NCBI GenBank assembly: GCA_014529385.2 | Contig: CM043945.1 | Coordinates: forward strand, 147,514,741 to 147,578,740 | Source: Adiantum capillus-veneris | Taxonomy: Eukaryota > Streptophyta > Polypodiopsida > Polypodiales > Pteridaceae | Direction of reading: 5' to 3' | Length of the DNA: 64,000 nucleotides | Shown here: in pieces, positions 11,885 to 23,411 of the stretch | Layout: the number at the start of each line of letters is the position of its first letter | How positions within the stretch are numbered: the first letter of the stretch is position 1 | Position numbers and translations under genes: made by a program | The notes under the pieces: model-generated | What the model was told of the DNA's origin: nothing | What the model saw: only the letters and a program-made list of their open reading frames with translations | Database searches by the model: none

Positions 11885-14791
11885 TTAAGGGTACGGGCAT
11901 TTCATTCCCTTCTTTTGTAGCCTAATAGGATACTCGGCTACACGATGTGGACCTCCACACTCATAGCATTGAAGAGGTGGTCTCTTAGCAGTGTAATTGA
12001 TATTTTGGCCTCTTGCCGCAAGAGGAGCTACTTGATATACAGGTTTGACTTGTCCCCAATAGTCCTCCATGTGGTATTGTGGACTTTCTTCAAGCTCATC
12101 CATCCCATAGGCAATATTAGGATCTATATCTTCCTCACAGCCTTCCAAACAAGAAATAGATGACGCACAATCCACTTGATTCACAGAACTAATTCTCGGA
12201 TGTGGTGGTTGCGGTCCTAGCACTGGAGGTGATAAGGGTGTTGTTTGAACAACATTTTGGGCCCTAGGGACCATGTGTTGTGCTGTTTGTTCAAGAGGTG
12301 GGGCCGGTATCAATGCAGGCACTCGAGGTGTGTCTGCCCATGCTAAGGTTGGTCTATTGGTCATTGCGCGCTTAAATACTATGCAATCCTTAGATTGATG
12401 ACCATACCTCCCACAGGCATTGCAGTTCCCATTGAATTTTACTCTAAAGGGCATTCACTGGTACTATGCGGTCCATAGCATATTGAACACCATTGTTGCT
12501 CCCTTCTTGGATACATATGATTTTTTTGCGGAGCATGATTGTCTCTAAGACTCTCTTGAATAGCCTTGATGAGATCTGCTATAGTCATCTCAGATATCTT
12601 TGGATCCTTAGCAATAGGCTTTAAGGTCATTGGCTGATGCCCTGATGCTTGCGAGCTAATAGATTTAGGCTCAACAGACACTCTTTCTCCTTGAATCATT
12701 AAATTATCCTCCAATTGGATCGCATTGGTGGTGACTGCTTCCCAAGTGGTGATACCTCTAATGACTAGGCCATTGTAGATATCCTGACGTCGTAATCCCT
12801 CAATAAATCTATCAAGCAATTGATTATTATTGAAGCGCTCATTTGGATTACAACGAGAATTCAAATGCTTCAAGCGACTAATAAAGTCTCTCACCGACTC
12901 TCCTTCCTCTCGTTGGGCTTTCTGGAGCTGAGAGGATACACCCCAAAGTACTCCCTGTTGTATGTATTCTTTCAAGAACAGTCTCCTAAGAGTAGGGTAA
13001 ATCGTTTTTTCTTCCACCCTTAGGGTTCTATACCAATCCCCTGCCTTTCCACTTAAGGTTAGGCTTAAAGCATTACTCTTATACAGGTCATTGTGTTCTC
13101 CTAGAGAAGCGCATATTTGTTCAAACACTTCGATATGCTTTCTCACATCCCCGTCTCCACTAAATTTTTGTGTGAGCTTGGCTATTTGTACTGCCTTACT
13201 TCTAGGCTCTCTATCAGGCGTGTTACGCATATTCTCAGCAATAGATCGACCACCAATAGCTTGAGCAAATGTTGCGAAGTCACCTAAGTGAGCAGGCACC
13301 GTGGGTGAAGGCGCTCCAGAGACTACACATGGAGTAGGTATTGGCATTGAGCTTGGCGCATAGGAAGCCCTTGGGTTCCACGTTGGGTACGATGTTGTGC
13401 CATGTGGTGGCCCAAAGTTCACATGTGTGGCCCTAGGCATAGCAGACGTTCGATGTGACATGCTAATGCTAGCCGGTATAGTCCCATGGAAATAAGAACT
13501 TGGGTGTTGTGGTTGTGGAGCATAGGTAGTTGAAACAATGGGAGGAGTAGGGACTACATGAGTACGAGGACCCATAGGTGCATACGATTGGTACACACTT
13601 GTAGGTACTGTTGCAGACATTGAGCTACCATGTAGCAATGCTTTACTAACAAATGAGGTCCATGGTGTGTTTCTCGGCATGCCCATCATTGGGGTAGGCA
13701 TGGTAGCCGTGGTGTCATCAAGGGAAAGACGAGCTAGACTTGGAAAGGTAAAGCTATCACTTGTGGGCTCAGATTGCACCGAGATCCTTGGCGAAACAAC
13801 ATATGGAGGATCCATCGGACTTACCGAGGGAGTCTCTAGTTGTGATAAGGTCGGTTGTTTAGCCTTTCCTGGATCTAAGAATCTCATGAGACCCGTTGAA
13901 GGCATGTTGATCCCCTTGTTCTGTCTCTCTAACTCAATGACCTTATGGATGACCTAACAAACTCTTTGTTGTTGATCCTCCACACTAGTAGCGCCCATTG
14001 TGGATTGTAGGACATCTAACCAACCCACGTGATAGGTGTGACATGTGTATAGGTCGGTCAGAGTTTCCGGTTGTAGTTCGTACTCCCAGTTCTCATTTAA
14101 GAATGCTCCATCTAGGATTGAGGTGCTAGGGGTGTCCTTTGGCTAGATGCAATGTTGCTTTCTAGGGGTTGGTCCTTAGCGGTTGCTAAGTCAGGAGCAC
14201 TTGATTGCTCTCCTAGCAAAGATATTGACATAGACCCTTTAGATTTTAACTCTCTTTGTTGCTTCACCTTGCGTAAGCTCTCAATTTCCTTTTCCCTCGC
14301 TCAACCTCTTGCACTTCGGCAAGGCTTCTACCATCGGGTAATATGACCTCGGAGGGAAATAACTCTGAAGAGTTAGGAGGTGCAGTGAATGAAGTATTCA
14401 CATCCACATTCTCTAAGGGCATAGGGTCTACGTTGGTCATGAATGGAGAATTTACTTCCCCACCCCCCTCATTTACATCATTAGCTCCATGTTCGGAGCG
14501 AGTGGCTCTACTAAAGGTTTCCTTCAAGCGGCTAAGCACGCTCGGTCCGGACCGTGGACCGATGGCATACATGTCTTGGCTTGAGCTATCGGGATTAGGC
14601 ATTGGGAAACCCTCCATGACATCGTAGTCAGAGGAAGAGTCAATAGCCGCTATGTTCAGGTCTTGGTTTGTACTACCTTGGATCCCCGCCGAGGGCCCGG
14701 AACCTAAGGTAGGTGGATAATGAGAACTCGCATAAGTCGAAATTCCCTCTAGTTGCTTTGTCTCTAGCACACAACTAGAGCACATATGCAT
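11885..14791 (-). CDS. gag of the nested Gypsy (element fossil)
   Basis: Capsid/nucleocapsid coding region read from 14791 down. The N-terminal part (about 14791-14264) is Ser/Pro/Asp-rich without a domain. A long Pro/Thr/Ser-rich stretch follows, then a retrotransposon gag core (about 13250-12690: KLTQKFSGDGDVRKHIEVFE, LSLTLSGKAGDWYRTL, LRRLFLKEYIQQG, RDFISRLKHLNSRC). After it come cysteine motifs CSICYGPHSTSEC (about 12480), CNACGRYGHQSKDC (about 12420) and CYECGGPHRVAEY (about 11960), typical RNA-binding knuckles. Several frames are used; broken in a few places. Confidence 0.85.
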
Positions 14792-15478
14792 GTGCCTTTG
14801 ACACCCTACAAGCGTCGGCGAATAAACTCGAAGGTTAACCGCTTACTTTTTTAGGCGTCGGTTTTCACTCGTTTTTTTTTAATGTTTTTTAATGATCGAT
14901 TTTTGATTAAAGTATACTGTGCTGTAACGTTGTGAAGTGTCACGGTATGCTTTACAGCACAACGTTCGGTCACTTGAAGCTCCGTTGGTCCTCAAAAAAT
15001 CAATTTTTAGCTACGTGTGAAGCTAAAATTCGTAATTTTAAAAGGCGACTGAGGCCTAAGCCTGATCGTGAGCTTGGGCTTGGGTCTGGGAGATATTCCC
15101 GATCCCGATCCTACCTTTAATTTTTTTTTTGTTTTTTGGGGATAAGGTTGCCGCGGCCTGCGCGCGAGCACACACACACTCTACCTACCTACTTCCAACT
15201 AATACACCTACTGTTACACACTAACACACTCTATTAGCTCTCACAGATCTACTTCCTACTTACTGTACTTTGCATTACAGAAAACTAACAACCTTAATAC
15301 TAACACCTTACACAGAGAAAAAACACAGTACCTTTGAAAACTCCATTAACAAAGAAATACACAGTAGCAACACAAAATCCTTCTTCTCAACACACACACC
15401 CTCCTTCCTTACCTTTCTACGATTGAAATTGCACCACAAAAGAAGCACAGAGTGCCATTCAAGCTTAGTGTATGGCAT

Positions 15479-15496
15479 TCCCCGGCAATGGCACCA
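15479..15496 (-). other. Primer binding site of the nested Gypsy
   Basis: Minus-strand TGGTGCCATTGCCGGGGA, four bases inside the 5' LTR. It resembles the Asp-tRNA-type site of plant Tat/Athila-like Gypsy elements and the giant element's site at 21596, with some mismatches. Confidence 0.75.
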
Positions 15497-15500
15497 AAAA

Positions 15501-16074
15501 TATGCGCGTATGTCGCACGTGTCAATGCAAGGAACTTGCCGATACACTGTGTGCGAGCCACAAATGGTTCCAAGCACAGAACAAGCCTAAACTAGTAAGC
15601 TCAAAGATGGCGTTGGTGTGTCACTCACTGCTCTACGCTTCATGTCGTGGACGATTCCTCGCTGCGAAGAAGAGGGAGACGTCGCTACGCTGCGCTCAAC
15701 CGCCTCGCCGCCGTCGTGCCGCCGCAAGGCTCGATCGCACTCTCTCTCTCTCTCTCTCACGCATACACACACACACACACACAAGGAGATGAAGAAGAAG
15801 AAGATGGAGATGGAGCAAGAGCACTCTTCAATTGCACAAATGAGAGAATGAGTGAATTTTAGGTTTAGTTGACTTTTAAATGAGCTCGCCCCATTCACAC
15901 TTGGGCGCCCATGCTTAGCCAACTAATCCCTTGAATGTTCCAGTTAGAGTGCGCCTCTCATCGGCGATCACTCTTACCCTTTTCCTATTGGACCGACAAG
16001 CTCGGTACCTAACTCTACCAAATAATAAATACAATGTCTGTCGTAGTTGATAGGAATGTGTGTGAGGGTTAACA
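15501..16074 (-). repeat. 5' LTR of the gag-only Gypsy
   Basis: 574-bp partner of 8974-9547, about 95% identical by eye. It is followed at 16075-16079 by the second AGCAC copy. Confidence 0.95.
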
Positions 16075-16079
16075 AGCAC

Positions 16080-16350
16080 AAACCGTAGAAGACTATGAGG
16101 CACCAGTTATGCAGAAAACGACACTGTCAGAAATTTTGCACAAAATGGTGAAATAGCCTGTGCAATACTGCTTGTAGTGGAAACGGAGGCCAAAATGAGC
16201 CCGAATCAGAAATCTGAGCAGACTAAGCTCCACAAGCTTTCCCGAAATATTTATTGACCTGCGAACGCTCGCCAAAGCTCACTGAAATTGGAGAAAGTGA
16301 TCAGGCATGTGCTGGAGCAGCTAGCGACTAAGTCCGAGAGGACGCAACTT
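16080..16350 (-). other. Copia B leader, upstream part
   Basis: Untranslated leader between the Copia primer site and the Gypsy insertion. It continues on the other side of the insertion at 8897-8968, giving a leader of about 345 bases. No independent coding signal. Confidence 0.75.
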
Positions 16351-16362
16351 GCTCTGATACCA
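16351..16362 (-). other. Primer binding site of Copia B
   Basis: The minus strand reads TGGTATCAGAGC, complementary to the 3' end of initiator-Met tRNA, two bases inside the 5' LTR. It is the priming site for minus-strand DNA synthesis and confirms the element's orientation. Confidence 0.92.
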
Positions 16363-16364
16363 AT

Positions 16365-16591
16365 TGTTGGAATTAAGGTTGCAGAGAAACGCACACAGCT
16401 TGGAGAAGATGAAGGAAGCTCAAGGCACACAATAGAGAGTGTGTTACTTAGTGTGCAATAGAAAGATAGATAGCCCTAGAGTGATGGGCATATATACAAT
16501 ACTCGGGGGAAAAAACCTCCTAAACAGGAAAAAAATGCCTCGACGGTCCTAGTGTGTTCACACACATCACTACCACATGTATATGGTAATA
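16365..16591 (-). repeat. 5' LTR of Copia B
   Basis: 227-bp LTR matching 4355-4581, followed by the second GATAC target-site copy at 16592-16596. Confidence 0.95.
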
Positions 16592-17079
16592 GATACAATA
16601 TATTTTACACTTTTCAAAGATCTTTTTCAAGTGTTCTATGTGATCCTCCTGAATATCTGAAGTAATGTCATCCACATTCTGATTCTTCTGGTCCTTCTGA
16701 GCCTTAGACCTAGTAATAGCCATTACATCTATCTCCTGATTTTCCCAACATTGGTTACAATCATAGGCCCACTCATCACAATGCTCTTGAGATTGTTGCT
16801 CTCAATTTTCTCCAAGTAAATCCTCTACTATTTGTTGCTCATCAATGTCAATTATGATTACATTTTCTTTAGCTAGTGGTTGATTTTGCTGCTGCAATTG
16901 TGGGTTAGCTTGCTGGTTATCTTGATTGTAGGGTACAACTGGTATTCCTCTCCTCTCTATGTTTAGCCCACAACACACAATTCAAACCAACCAACCCAAT
17001 GATTTGGTGCACCACAATACACACATGGCATTATACCTAATGGTATTCTCTAATTATTGTTCTGATTTCTCCAAGGTGG

Positions 17080-17298
17080 TCATGGAGGTCTAAGAGGTCT
17101 CTGAAATGGTGGTCTCCCTCTAAATGGAGCTACTTGATTAGTTTCAGCATCATTTCTCCCTCTTCCTGCATTTGGAATTGATCTACATCTATTGTTAGGG
17201 TTGTACCAACATTGAGATGTGGTATGTCCTTCCCTTTCACAAATTTGACAATATTGCTTTTCCTTTGGAGCTACAACCGAATATCCAATTTTCTTCAA
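17080..17298 (-). pseudogene. Gag zinc-knuckle fragment
   Basis: Encodes CQICEREGHTTSQC (CX2CX4HX4C nucleocapsid knuckle) followed by an Arg/Pro/Gly-rich tail (RGRPPFQRPLRPP), a typical RNA-binding end of Gag. Part of the older Gypsy relic. Confidence 0.7.
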
Positions 17299-17799
17299 CT
17301 GACTAATAAAATGTCCTCTTTATCCTTCTTATCCTTTTTCTTCTTAGCACTGTGCTTCTTCTTCTTCTTCTTCTGCTTTCCTTTGCTACTTTTAGCCTCA
17401 CTATCAGATGACACCTCTGAATCACTATCTACATCAGTTTTTGACTCAACATTTGACTCGGCCTCTTATTCAGAGCTATGCTTGCTTCTAGTTTTTGTCT
17501 TGGTCATACCAAGTCTTTTTTCAACTCTTGCTGCAACTGTGACCAAATTGTTGAAACCTTCTGCAATGTCAATGATGGCCACATCATTTTTAATCCCTTT
17601 CTCAAGCCTTTCAAAAAGAGATCTACCAACATCTCATATGTGGGTCTCTCATTACCAGTAATCTGTCCACCCCCTTCAATGTGCCGTCTTCGACGGTCTA
17701 CACACTTTGGTTGTACCATCATTACCTAGCACTAACCCCTTCCATCCACTGGTGATTTCCTTCCATAATGTTGTCCTCCAACACATAGACCATCATGAT

Positions 17800-18640
17800 C
17801 ATAGGATGCCCATGGCCAACGTTCACTATTCCAAACATCTATCTGCATCTTCAAATAGAGCACCATCGTGCTCATCACCCTCTCTTGATAGCTTTGCCGC
17901 ATCCATAGCCTGCTTCTCTTTGCTTTGGACCACCAAAGTCTCTCGTTCTTTGACCAAAGACACCTCCTTCAACACCTTATTGCACTCCAGACCGGTAGCA
18001 GCTTCAAGCACTCCCTCTTCCAGGCAAATAGAGCCATATGGCGCTACCAACTCCTCTAGCAAGCCTTCTTCTTCAACCTGTTCTTCCTCCATAACCACAA
18101 CAACTCTCTCTTTCTTGGCCTAGCTTTGTAAATGTTGCACTAGTATTGTGCATAGTCCATGGACACCTTCATAAGCATTCTCAATAGCATAATGCCGCAC
18201 AACACCTTCATCGGCATATCTTCCTCCACGGGCTCTGACACTTTGACCTGCTATTCAACTAATTTGGACACACCACCACAATGTACCTATCCATTCAATA
18301 GGGCCTCACCATCAAAAGGCATAAGAGAGGGTTCCCAACCCCCTGGTTCACACAAAGTATCTCTCCACCCGCATCACACTCCTTTCCCACCTTCATCTCA
18401 CTTGTAGGCACCTGGCAGCTATCTACTACCACTTTGGCTCAAACAAACTTTGGCTTCTTCTCTGGAACTCTTCACTTTTGGCACTTCAACCACCATCTTT
18501 ACTGCTGCTCTAAACGACAACACCTTCTCTCTCAACTCTTGCACCATCTCCTTGCTCAAACCCTTTAGATCAAGCACCTTGGGTGGCACTTGAACATGCC
18601 TCTTGCAACTTTTAAGGCCTCGTAGGCACACATGGCATCT
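17800..18640 (-). pseudogene. Unassigned Glu/Lys/Val-rich coding stretch
   Basis: Two adjacent minus-strand stretches (about 18631-18419 and 18098-17826) have protein-like composition: charged helices such as LSKEMVQELREKVLSFRAAV and a Glu-rich run. No domain was recognised. Position between gag-like pieces suggests a Gag linker, but this is a guess. Confidence 0.3.
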
Positions 18641-19498
18641 CCTCTATTCTTCCATAACCTCTACTAGATTCTATCAAATGCATATCCACACATCTAAAAG
18701 CCTTTACATCTTAGGACTTGTCTATACACTTCAATTGCGACCCACCAACCGCAACTACAAACCGCAACAACCCTACCTCCATTTTCTTCTTCATCTTTTG
18801 ACTCTTTACCCTGGAAATTGTAACAGCTTCATCATAGCTCTTGGGTTCTTCATCATTCACCTTCTCTCAAACTTGAGGATGCAGGAAAGCTAGGGGCTTT
18901 TCTAGCTTGAAACAACCCACATTGACCACTTGGGTGATAGCAACCAAATCCCTCCAGCAGCCTTCAAAATTCTCAACAAAAGCATTAAATTCTTCACTTA
19001 CTTCTTGTCACAGCCCTTTGATCTTCGCATCTGCTTCACCAAACGACACCACTTTGTGAAGTATACATAGAAATTGCTCCCAAAAACCAGTCCAACTCTG
19101 TTTTCTTGCATCTTGCAAACCATTGAACCAAACCTTTGGTTAACCTCGCAACACCAGTAGCACTATCTGCACCTTTTCTTCATCGCTTTGCATCCGCAAC
19201 AAGAGCATAAACAACTTAAAATTTGCCAATTATTTGTCCGCATATTTATCACCATTGAAAATCGGACCCGAACTCTACCACATCTTGGATCACGAACATA
19301 TCACCATGGAGCAATCAAGGTGCTCTTCTATGGGGGTACCAAAAGATGGAAAGGGGAACACACATGGAACACAAACAATCACCTCTCTATAGCCCAAGAT
19401 ATACACAACACACCAATCCACTAAAGTTTACCTTCAAATTTAACATGATCAAACAAGAAAACCAATGTTTGAACACACCCATACACACACACGTACTC

Positions 19499-19510
19499 GC
19501 TGTGATACCA
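19499..19510 (-). other. Degenerate Met-type primer site of the older Gypsy
   Basis: Minus-strand TGGTATCACAGC, one mismatch from the initiator-Met primer site. If real, the 5' LTR lies between about 19513 and 20653 and continues beyond the giant element at 45917. Confidence 0.5.
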
Positions 19511-19512
19511 CT

Positions 19513-20653
19513 AGAACAACCAATTATTCCACACTATCCAATTCACTACATGCCAGTTACACACAACCTCTCTCAATCTCTCTTTGCACAACTGACCTTG
19601 GGGGGACACACTTGCCAACACATGCCCAAAAAACACATGCATACAAGCAAAGAAGATATGAGGGAAAGGGGAATTGACACCAATACATGGCAATGATGAT
19701 TTTTTTGTCACAAATCAACCATATAAAATATTAGCTTCAGACTGACACACTCCTTGGCGAGCTCAACACAAGAATCGACAGCCCTCCTGGCTCCGCATAA
19801 GCTTCACTCAGCTCAACGGCCTCCAATCACCATAGCCCTCCGGCAAAAGACACCAGCTCACTGGCCGCCTTGGCAAAAAGATCCTACAAACTAGGAGAAC
19901 CTCCTCTTATAGGAGAAGGCAAAAGCTTCAAAAAAGAAAAAAATTGGGTTTATCTATCTTGTGTAGTTCATGTTGAGCTCATGATAGCATTTTTGTAGAA
20001 TTGCATACACTTGGCTAGCTCATTTTAGAAAACATTGCATGGTGCCAATACCTCAGTTGGTTTCCCTTCTCAACTCCATGTGGACCACCTCTTAGCCATG
20101 CCAACTCAAACAGTTCCCCTTGCTCTCTCTCACACAGCATATGAACCACCTCTCGACCATCACTATGGTTGTCACGTCGTCGTGACAACCATAGTGATGT
20201 CATGAAACAACTATTGTAGAAGCCCAAGGCAGGAGCTTCCTCTCAATCAAAAGGTTGGTTCCCTTTAGGGTCATGATAATGATCCCAAAAGCAACTACCA
20301 CATCATCATCTGTAACACCGATGACAACGTCCAACACAACTCCAATATTGTCACACATCCACCACCGCTAACCACCACAGCCGCCCTGAACACCCACCAA
20401 CGAGAAGCCATAGCCAAGAGCACAAAGCTCTCTCACTCCCACTCGTTCCTCAATAGGGGCGCCCCTTTGTAGCTTATATGCCCCGAGTAGCGATGCCCAA
20501 ACCCCACATATGGGATTATATCACTACCACATGACACTGCCTTGTTCAATGGCCCTCCAAGGCACTCCAAGTTCACAACATAAACTTCAAAAAAATCACC
20601 TTTTTCCCCAGTGACTTCAACTACTTGCCATTTCTTGCCCTGTGATCCAGTAC
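19513..20653 (-). other. LTR-like non-coding stretch left of the giant element
   Basis: 1.1 kb without convincing coding sequence. It includes the dispersed module also seen near 2765-2835 (here 20511-20580) and a perfect short inverted repeat around 20170-20190 (GTTGTCACGTC/GACGTGACAAC arms). Interpreted as LTR of the older Gypsy, interrupted by the giant element. Confidence 0.35.
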
Positions 20654-20658
20654 CCAAG

Positions 20659-21594
20659 TGTTAGAAGCTGGACACACCCCACGGAAACTAACTACTCAGC
20701 GGATTATTATTTTTGTAATTATTCATTCATTGAGGAAAACCTGATTTTTCACCTTGTAAATATTGGGACTTACAAAAGTTTCCAGATTGTATCCCAGTTT
20801 TGATAGTTAGATTGAGTAGATGGTTGATTAAGGAACTTTAGGGTTTGAGAATTGTAAGGTATATATACCACTTTTTGACCTTAATGAAAGGACCCTTTTG
20901 TCATTTTAAAAAAATAAGTTTTGAAGTCTGTGTGAGTGAGCGTACTGTGTACGAGAGAGAGTGTGAGCTTCATCCTGACGCTACGTGTGCTCCGGTGGTC
21001 GGAATCGAGTGCGGAGAAGTGCAGCGTGTTGCCCCTGACGAGAGCTACGCGCCGATACCTACATTGCACGCGTACGGTCCGGTTTTGCGAGCTCCTTCTA
21101 CGAGCTTCATCGGGTGTTTGGGTGAGCATACGTTGTCCAATTTTGCATTGCAGCATATCTACGCGTTCACATTGAGTAGAACTACACATTAGGCACTTTA
21201 GATTTCGAAAACGAAGACCTGCAGATTTCGGCCAGACATCCTACGTGATTTTGCACCGGGTGTTTTGGGTTGGGATTTTGGTTCATAGACCTTAGGGAGA
21301 GCGACCTATTGATATTAGTAGGGTCTCCTTCAAGTTCTATGGTGTTTCGAGATTGTTTGATGGGTGTTCGGCTCTAGAAAGCGTTGTAGGAAGTTTCCTC
21401 TTATGCACTCTTGAAGGCTGTGACTTAGACAATTGGTAGAGACCTCTGTAGGAATTAGTTAGGAGTCGGTCGAGTGTAGGTTGACACCTTATGCTTGCTT
21501 CCAAGCGCCTGTGGGTCGAGCTTCGTCCTTAGCTGACATTATATGTTAGGTGAGTTCGCTGTGCTGACGTCCGTCGCGGCGTATCCGTCCAACA
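20659..21594 (+). repeat. 5' LTR of the giant Gypsy
   Basis: 936 bp, starting TGTTAGAAGC and ending CGTCCAACA. TATA-like GTATATATACC at 20859-20869 probably marks the promoter. A half-site of the element's palindrome (AGACATCCTACGT) lies at 21234-21246. About 96% identical to the 3' LTR. Confidence 0.95.
20859..20869 (+). promoter_or_regulatory. Putative LTR TATA box
   Basis: GTATATATACC inside the 5' LTR, also preserved in the 3' LTR near 45175. It lies about 200 bases into the LTR, a reasonable place for the U3 core promoter. Confidence 0.5.
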
Positions 21595-21595
21595 T

Positions 21596-21613
21596 TGGCG
21601 CCGCTGCCGGGGA
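21596..21613 (+). other. Primer binding site of the giant Gypsy
   Basis: TGGCGCCGCTGCCGGGGA, one base after the 5' LTR. This is the Asp-tRNA-type primer site common in plant Tat/Athila-like Gypsy elements. Confidence 0.88.
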
Positions 21614-23411
21614 CGAAAACCTTAGGTAGGTGACTGAGACTAATCCTTGAGGATTGGGATTTTTGGCTTGCCAAGAATCTTGTTTTACATTTAGATAGGA
21701 TCAGAGGGTGGAGGACTCTCTAGGTCTTAGAGGGAGTCTAGGAAGCGTGTGGCTGGCTTAGATCCTTCGACTTAGGTAGATTAGGTAGACCAAGATAGTT
21801 TTAGGTAGTAGTCGAGTTCTTGAGTAGGAGTTGGAGTGGTAGAAACGGTGAGAGGAGAGCTTGAGAGTCCGGAGAGGCCAAAAAAGCAACCAAAAACACC
21901 ATTATCACCATTTCACATGATAAGTAGGAGTAGAGTAAGTAGGACATCATGATTTAGGATCTAGAGCATTTCATGCATGTACACTTGCTTGGTAAAGTCA
22001 TCACAAGTTTGTAAAAGACGCAAAACTGTGTTTGGAAGCCTAATTGAAGTCCAAAAGTTACTGTGAGTGTTTCTGATAGATCTACAAAGAATCAGGAGCA
22101 TTCTTGTCAAAAAAAATAATAATTTTAAGCCAGGAGACATCCTACGCGTAGGATGCTACAGGCTAATCTGGGAGGAATTTTGGGATTTTGAGTTGACCAG
22201 TGTGTTCAGAAGGTAGGGTTTACCCTAATTTCAACTGGAAAGTGGAAATTTGACCATATCTTGACAGGATAAGGCCAGATAGATTGAATTTGCCAGACAT
22301 CCTACCCAAATAGGGCCAAAACATTATTTTGAGACCAAAACCATAAGATGGCTGCATGAGCATGTCCTGCATGATATATTGAGTGACTGAAAAGGGTATC
22401 ACCTCATTTGGGTGAGAAAATTGGGTTCAAAGCGGACTTTAGCACTTTTGACTGAAAAAGGCAAGAACAGCTAAAATTTGGGACTTTTGAAATCCAAACC
22501 AAAATCTAAGCATACCACTGGGTTACTGACATCAAGGGGAAGCTGTGGGACAAGTCTGGGGTCAAATAGGCCAAAAAGACATCCTACGCGTAGGATGTCT
22601 TTTGTGTGATTTTGGACTCTAAACCAAATTTTGAGTATACCAAAGTGATCAGCAACTCAAGGGGAGCCTGGGCTTTGAGTTTGAAGCCATTCTGATGAAA
22701 AAGACATCCTACGTGTAGGATGTCTAAAGCAAGAAATTGAAGCTAGACTTTGACAGTGAGCATAGCAAGGTGTTGTATAGCCTAAGGCAAGCCTCCTAGT
22801 CAATTTTGGTCCAAATGGGAGTTGATTAGACTGATCAATATCAGCAACAGGCTGTCGGAACAGATTTTTGACTCATTGACTAGCTAATAGGTGTCCAAAT
22901 AAAAAAGTAAAAACAGCTGTGGGCTCAACACATCAAGGGGAAACCATAGTGCAAAAATCCAGGCAAAACAAAGTAGGAGACATCCTACGCGTAGGATGAC
23001 TATTGGGGCATACTGCAAAGAAAATTTGACCGGGCATAGACAGTGAGATTCCATTTGGCTTAAGGGTTCTAGAACTTTTTTCAGAAGTGAAGTTGGACCT
23101 TGTTTGCCCATTTGACGGAGCAAAGACTGAATTCATACTCTTTCGCATAAATTGACCAACATCTGAGGGAAGTACAGTTTCAGATTAGCAGACCTAATCC
23201 AGAACATTAGCAGTGTATAAAATACAGTAGTGGCTGAGATTAACTCTCCAGTTATACCAATCATTACTAAAATAGCCTCTAGCAGATAAATGCTTTGACT
23301 CGATTGCCGAAATTAAAACGCTTGTGTATAGGTATATTCAACAACAAAGCAAGAAGTTGTGCAGAAACTAACCCTTTTCCAGGTGAGTGGTTGGATTTGT
23401 GATAAATTGCA
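21614..23411 (+). other. Long leader of the giant Gypsy
   Basis: 1.8-kb untranslated leader. From 22131 to 23001 it is built from diverged repeat units carrying the 24-bp palindrome, with recurring phrases such as CATCAAGGGGAA and ATTCTGATGAAAAAGACATC. No coding signal. Confidence 0.75.
22135..23001. repeat. Palindrome cluster, 5' leader of the giant Gypsy
   Basis: Four copies of the palindrome (AGACATCCTACG followed by its reverse complement): 22135 (right end degenerate), 22577-22600 (perfect), 22702-22725 (one mismatch) and 22978 (right end degenerate). A lone half-site lies at 22295. Start-to-start distances are 442, 125 and 276; several sums approach multiples of about 283. Flanking sequence is far less alike than the palindrome itself. 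Confidence 0.9.

Larger units (their letters stand above)
8974..16074 (-). mobile_element. Gag-only Ty3/Gypsy element (TR-GAG type) nested in Copia B
   Basis: 7.1-kb minus-strand LTR element with 574-bp LTRs at 8974-9547 (3') and 15501-16074 (5') and the target duplication AGCAC (8969-8973 and 16075-16079). A primer site resembling the Asp-tRNA type lies at 15496-15479 (minus TGGTGCCATTGCCGGGGA), and a purine tract (AAGAAGGGGGGC, minus) lies inside the 3' LTR. The only coding region is gag (about 14791-11885). No protease, RT, RNase H or integrase was found in the remaining 2.3 kb. It fits non-autonomous elements with a gag domain that rely on another element's enzymes. LTRs differ at about 29 of 574 positions (about 5%); a few breaks. 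Confidence 0.93.
4355..16591 (-). mobile_element. Ty1/Copia element B, complete from LTR to LTR, with a nested Gypsy
   Basis: Minus-strand Copia retrotransposon bounded by LTRs at 4355-4581 (3') and 16365-16591 (5') and by the 5-bp target duplication GATAC (4350-4354 and 16592-16596). Without the 7.1-kb insertion at 8974-16074 it is about 5.1 kb, normal for Copia. Order in the element's direction: 5' LTR, Met-type primer site, leader, gag, protease, integrase, reverse transcriptase, RNase H, polypurine tract, 3' LTR. Coding regions are spread over several frames; it looks broken, with roughly six to eight breaks. The LTRs differ at about 15 of 227 positions (about 7%, counted by eye), so it is moderately old. 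Confidence 0.95.
16597..20653 (-). mobile_element. Older Gypsy relic hosting the Copia and giant insertions
   Basis: Minus-strand debris of a Ty3/Gypsy element. 16723-16597 encodes HIEHLKKIFEKCKIY, the RT segment that normally precedes the motifs found at 4220-4349. 17298-17080 carries the zinc knuckle CQICEREGHTTSQC. 17722-17504 and about 19250-18850 have gag-like stretches (VDLFLKGLRKGLK; VWFNGLQDARKQSWTGFWEQF). 19510-19499 reads TGGTATCACAGC, one base off the Met-type primer site, so an LTR should begin near 19513 and run towards the giant element's target site. Many breaks and large losses. Whether all parts belong to one element is inference. Confidence 0.6.
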
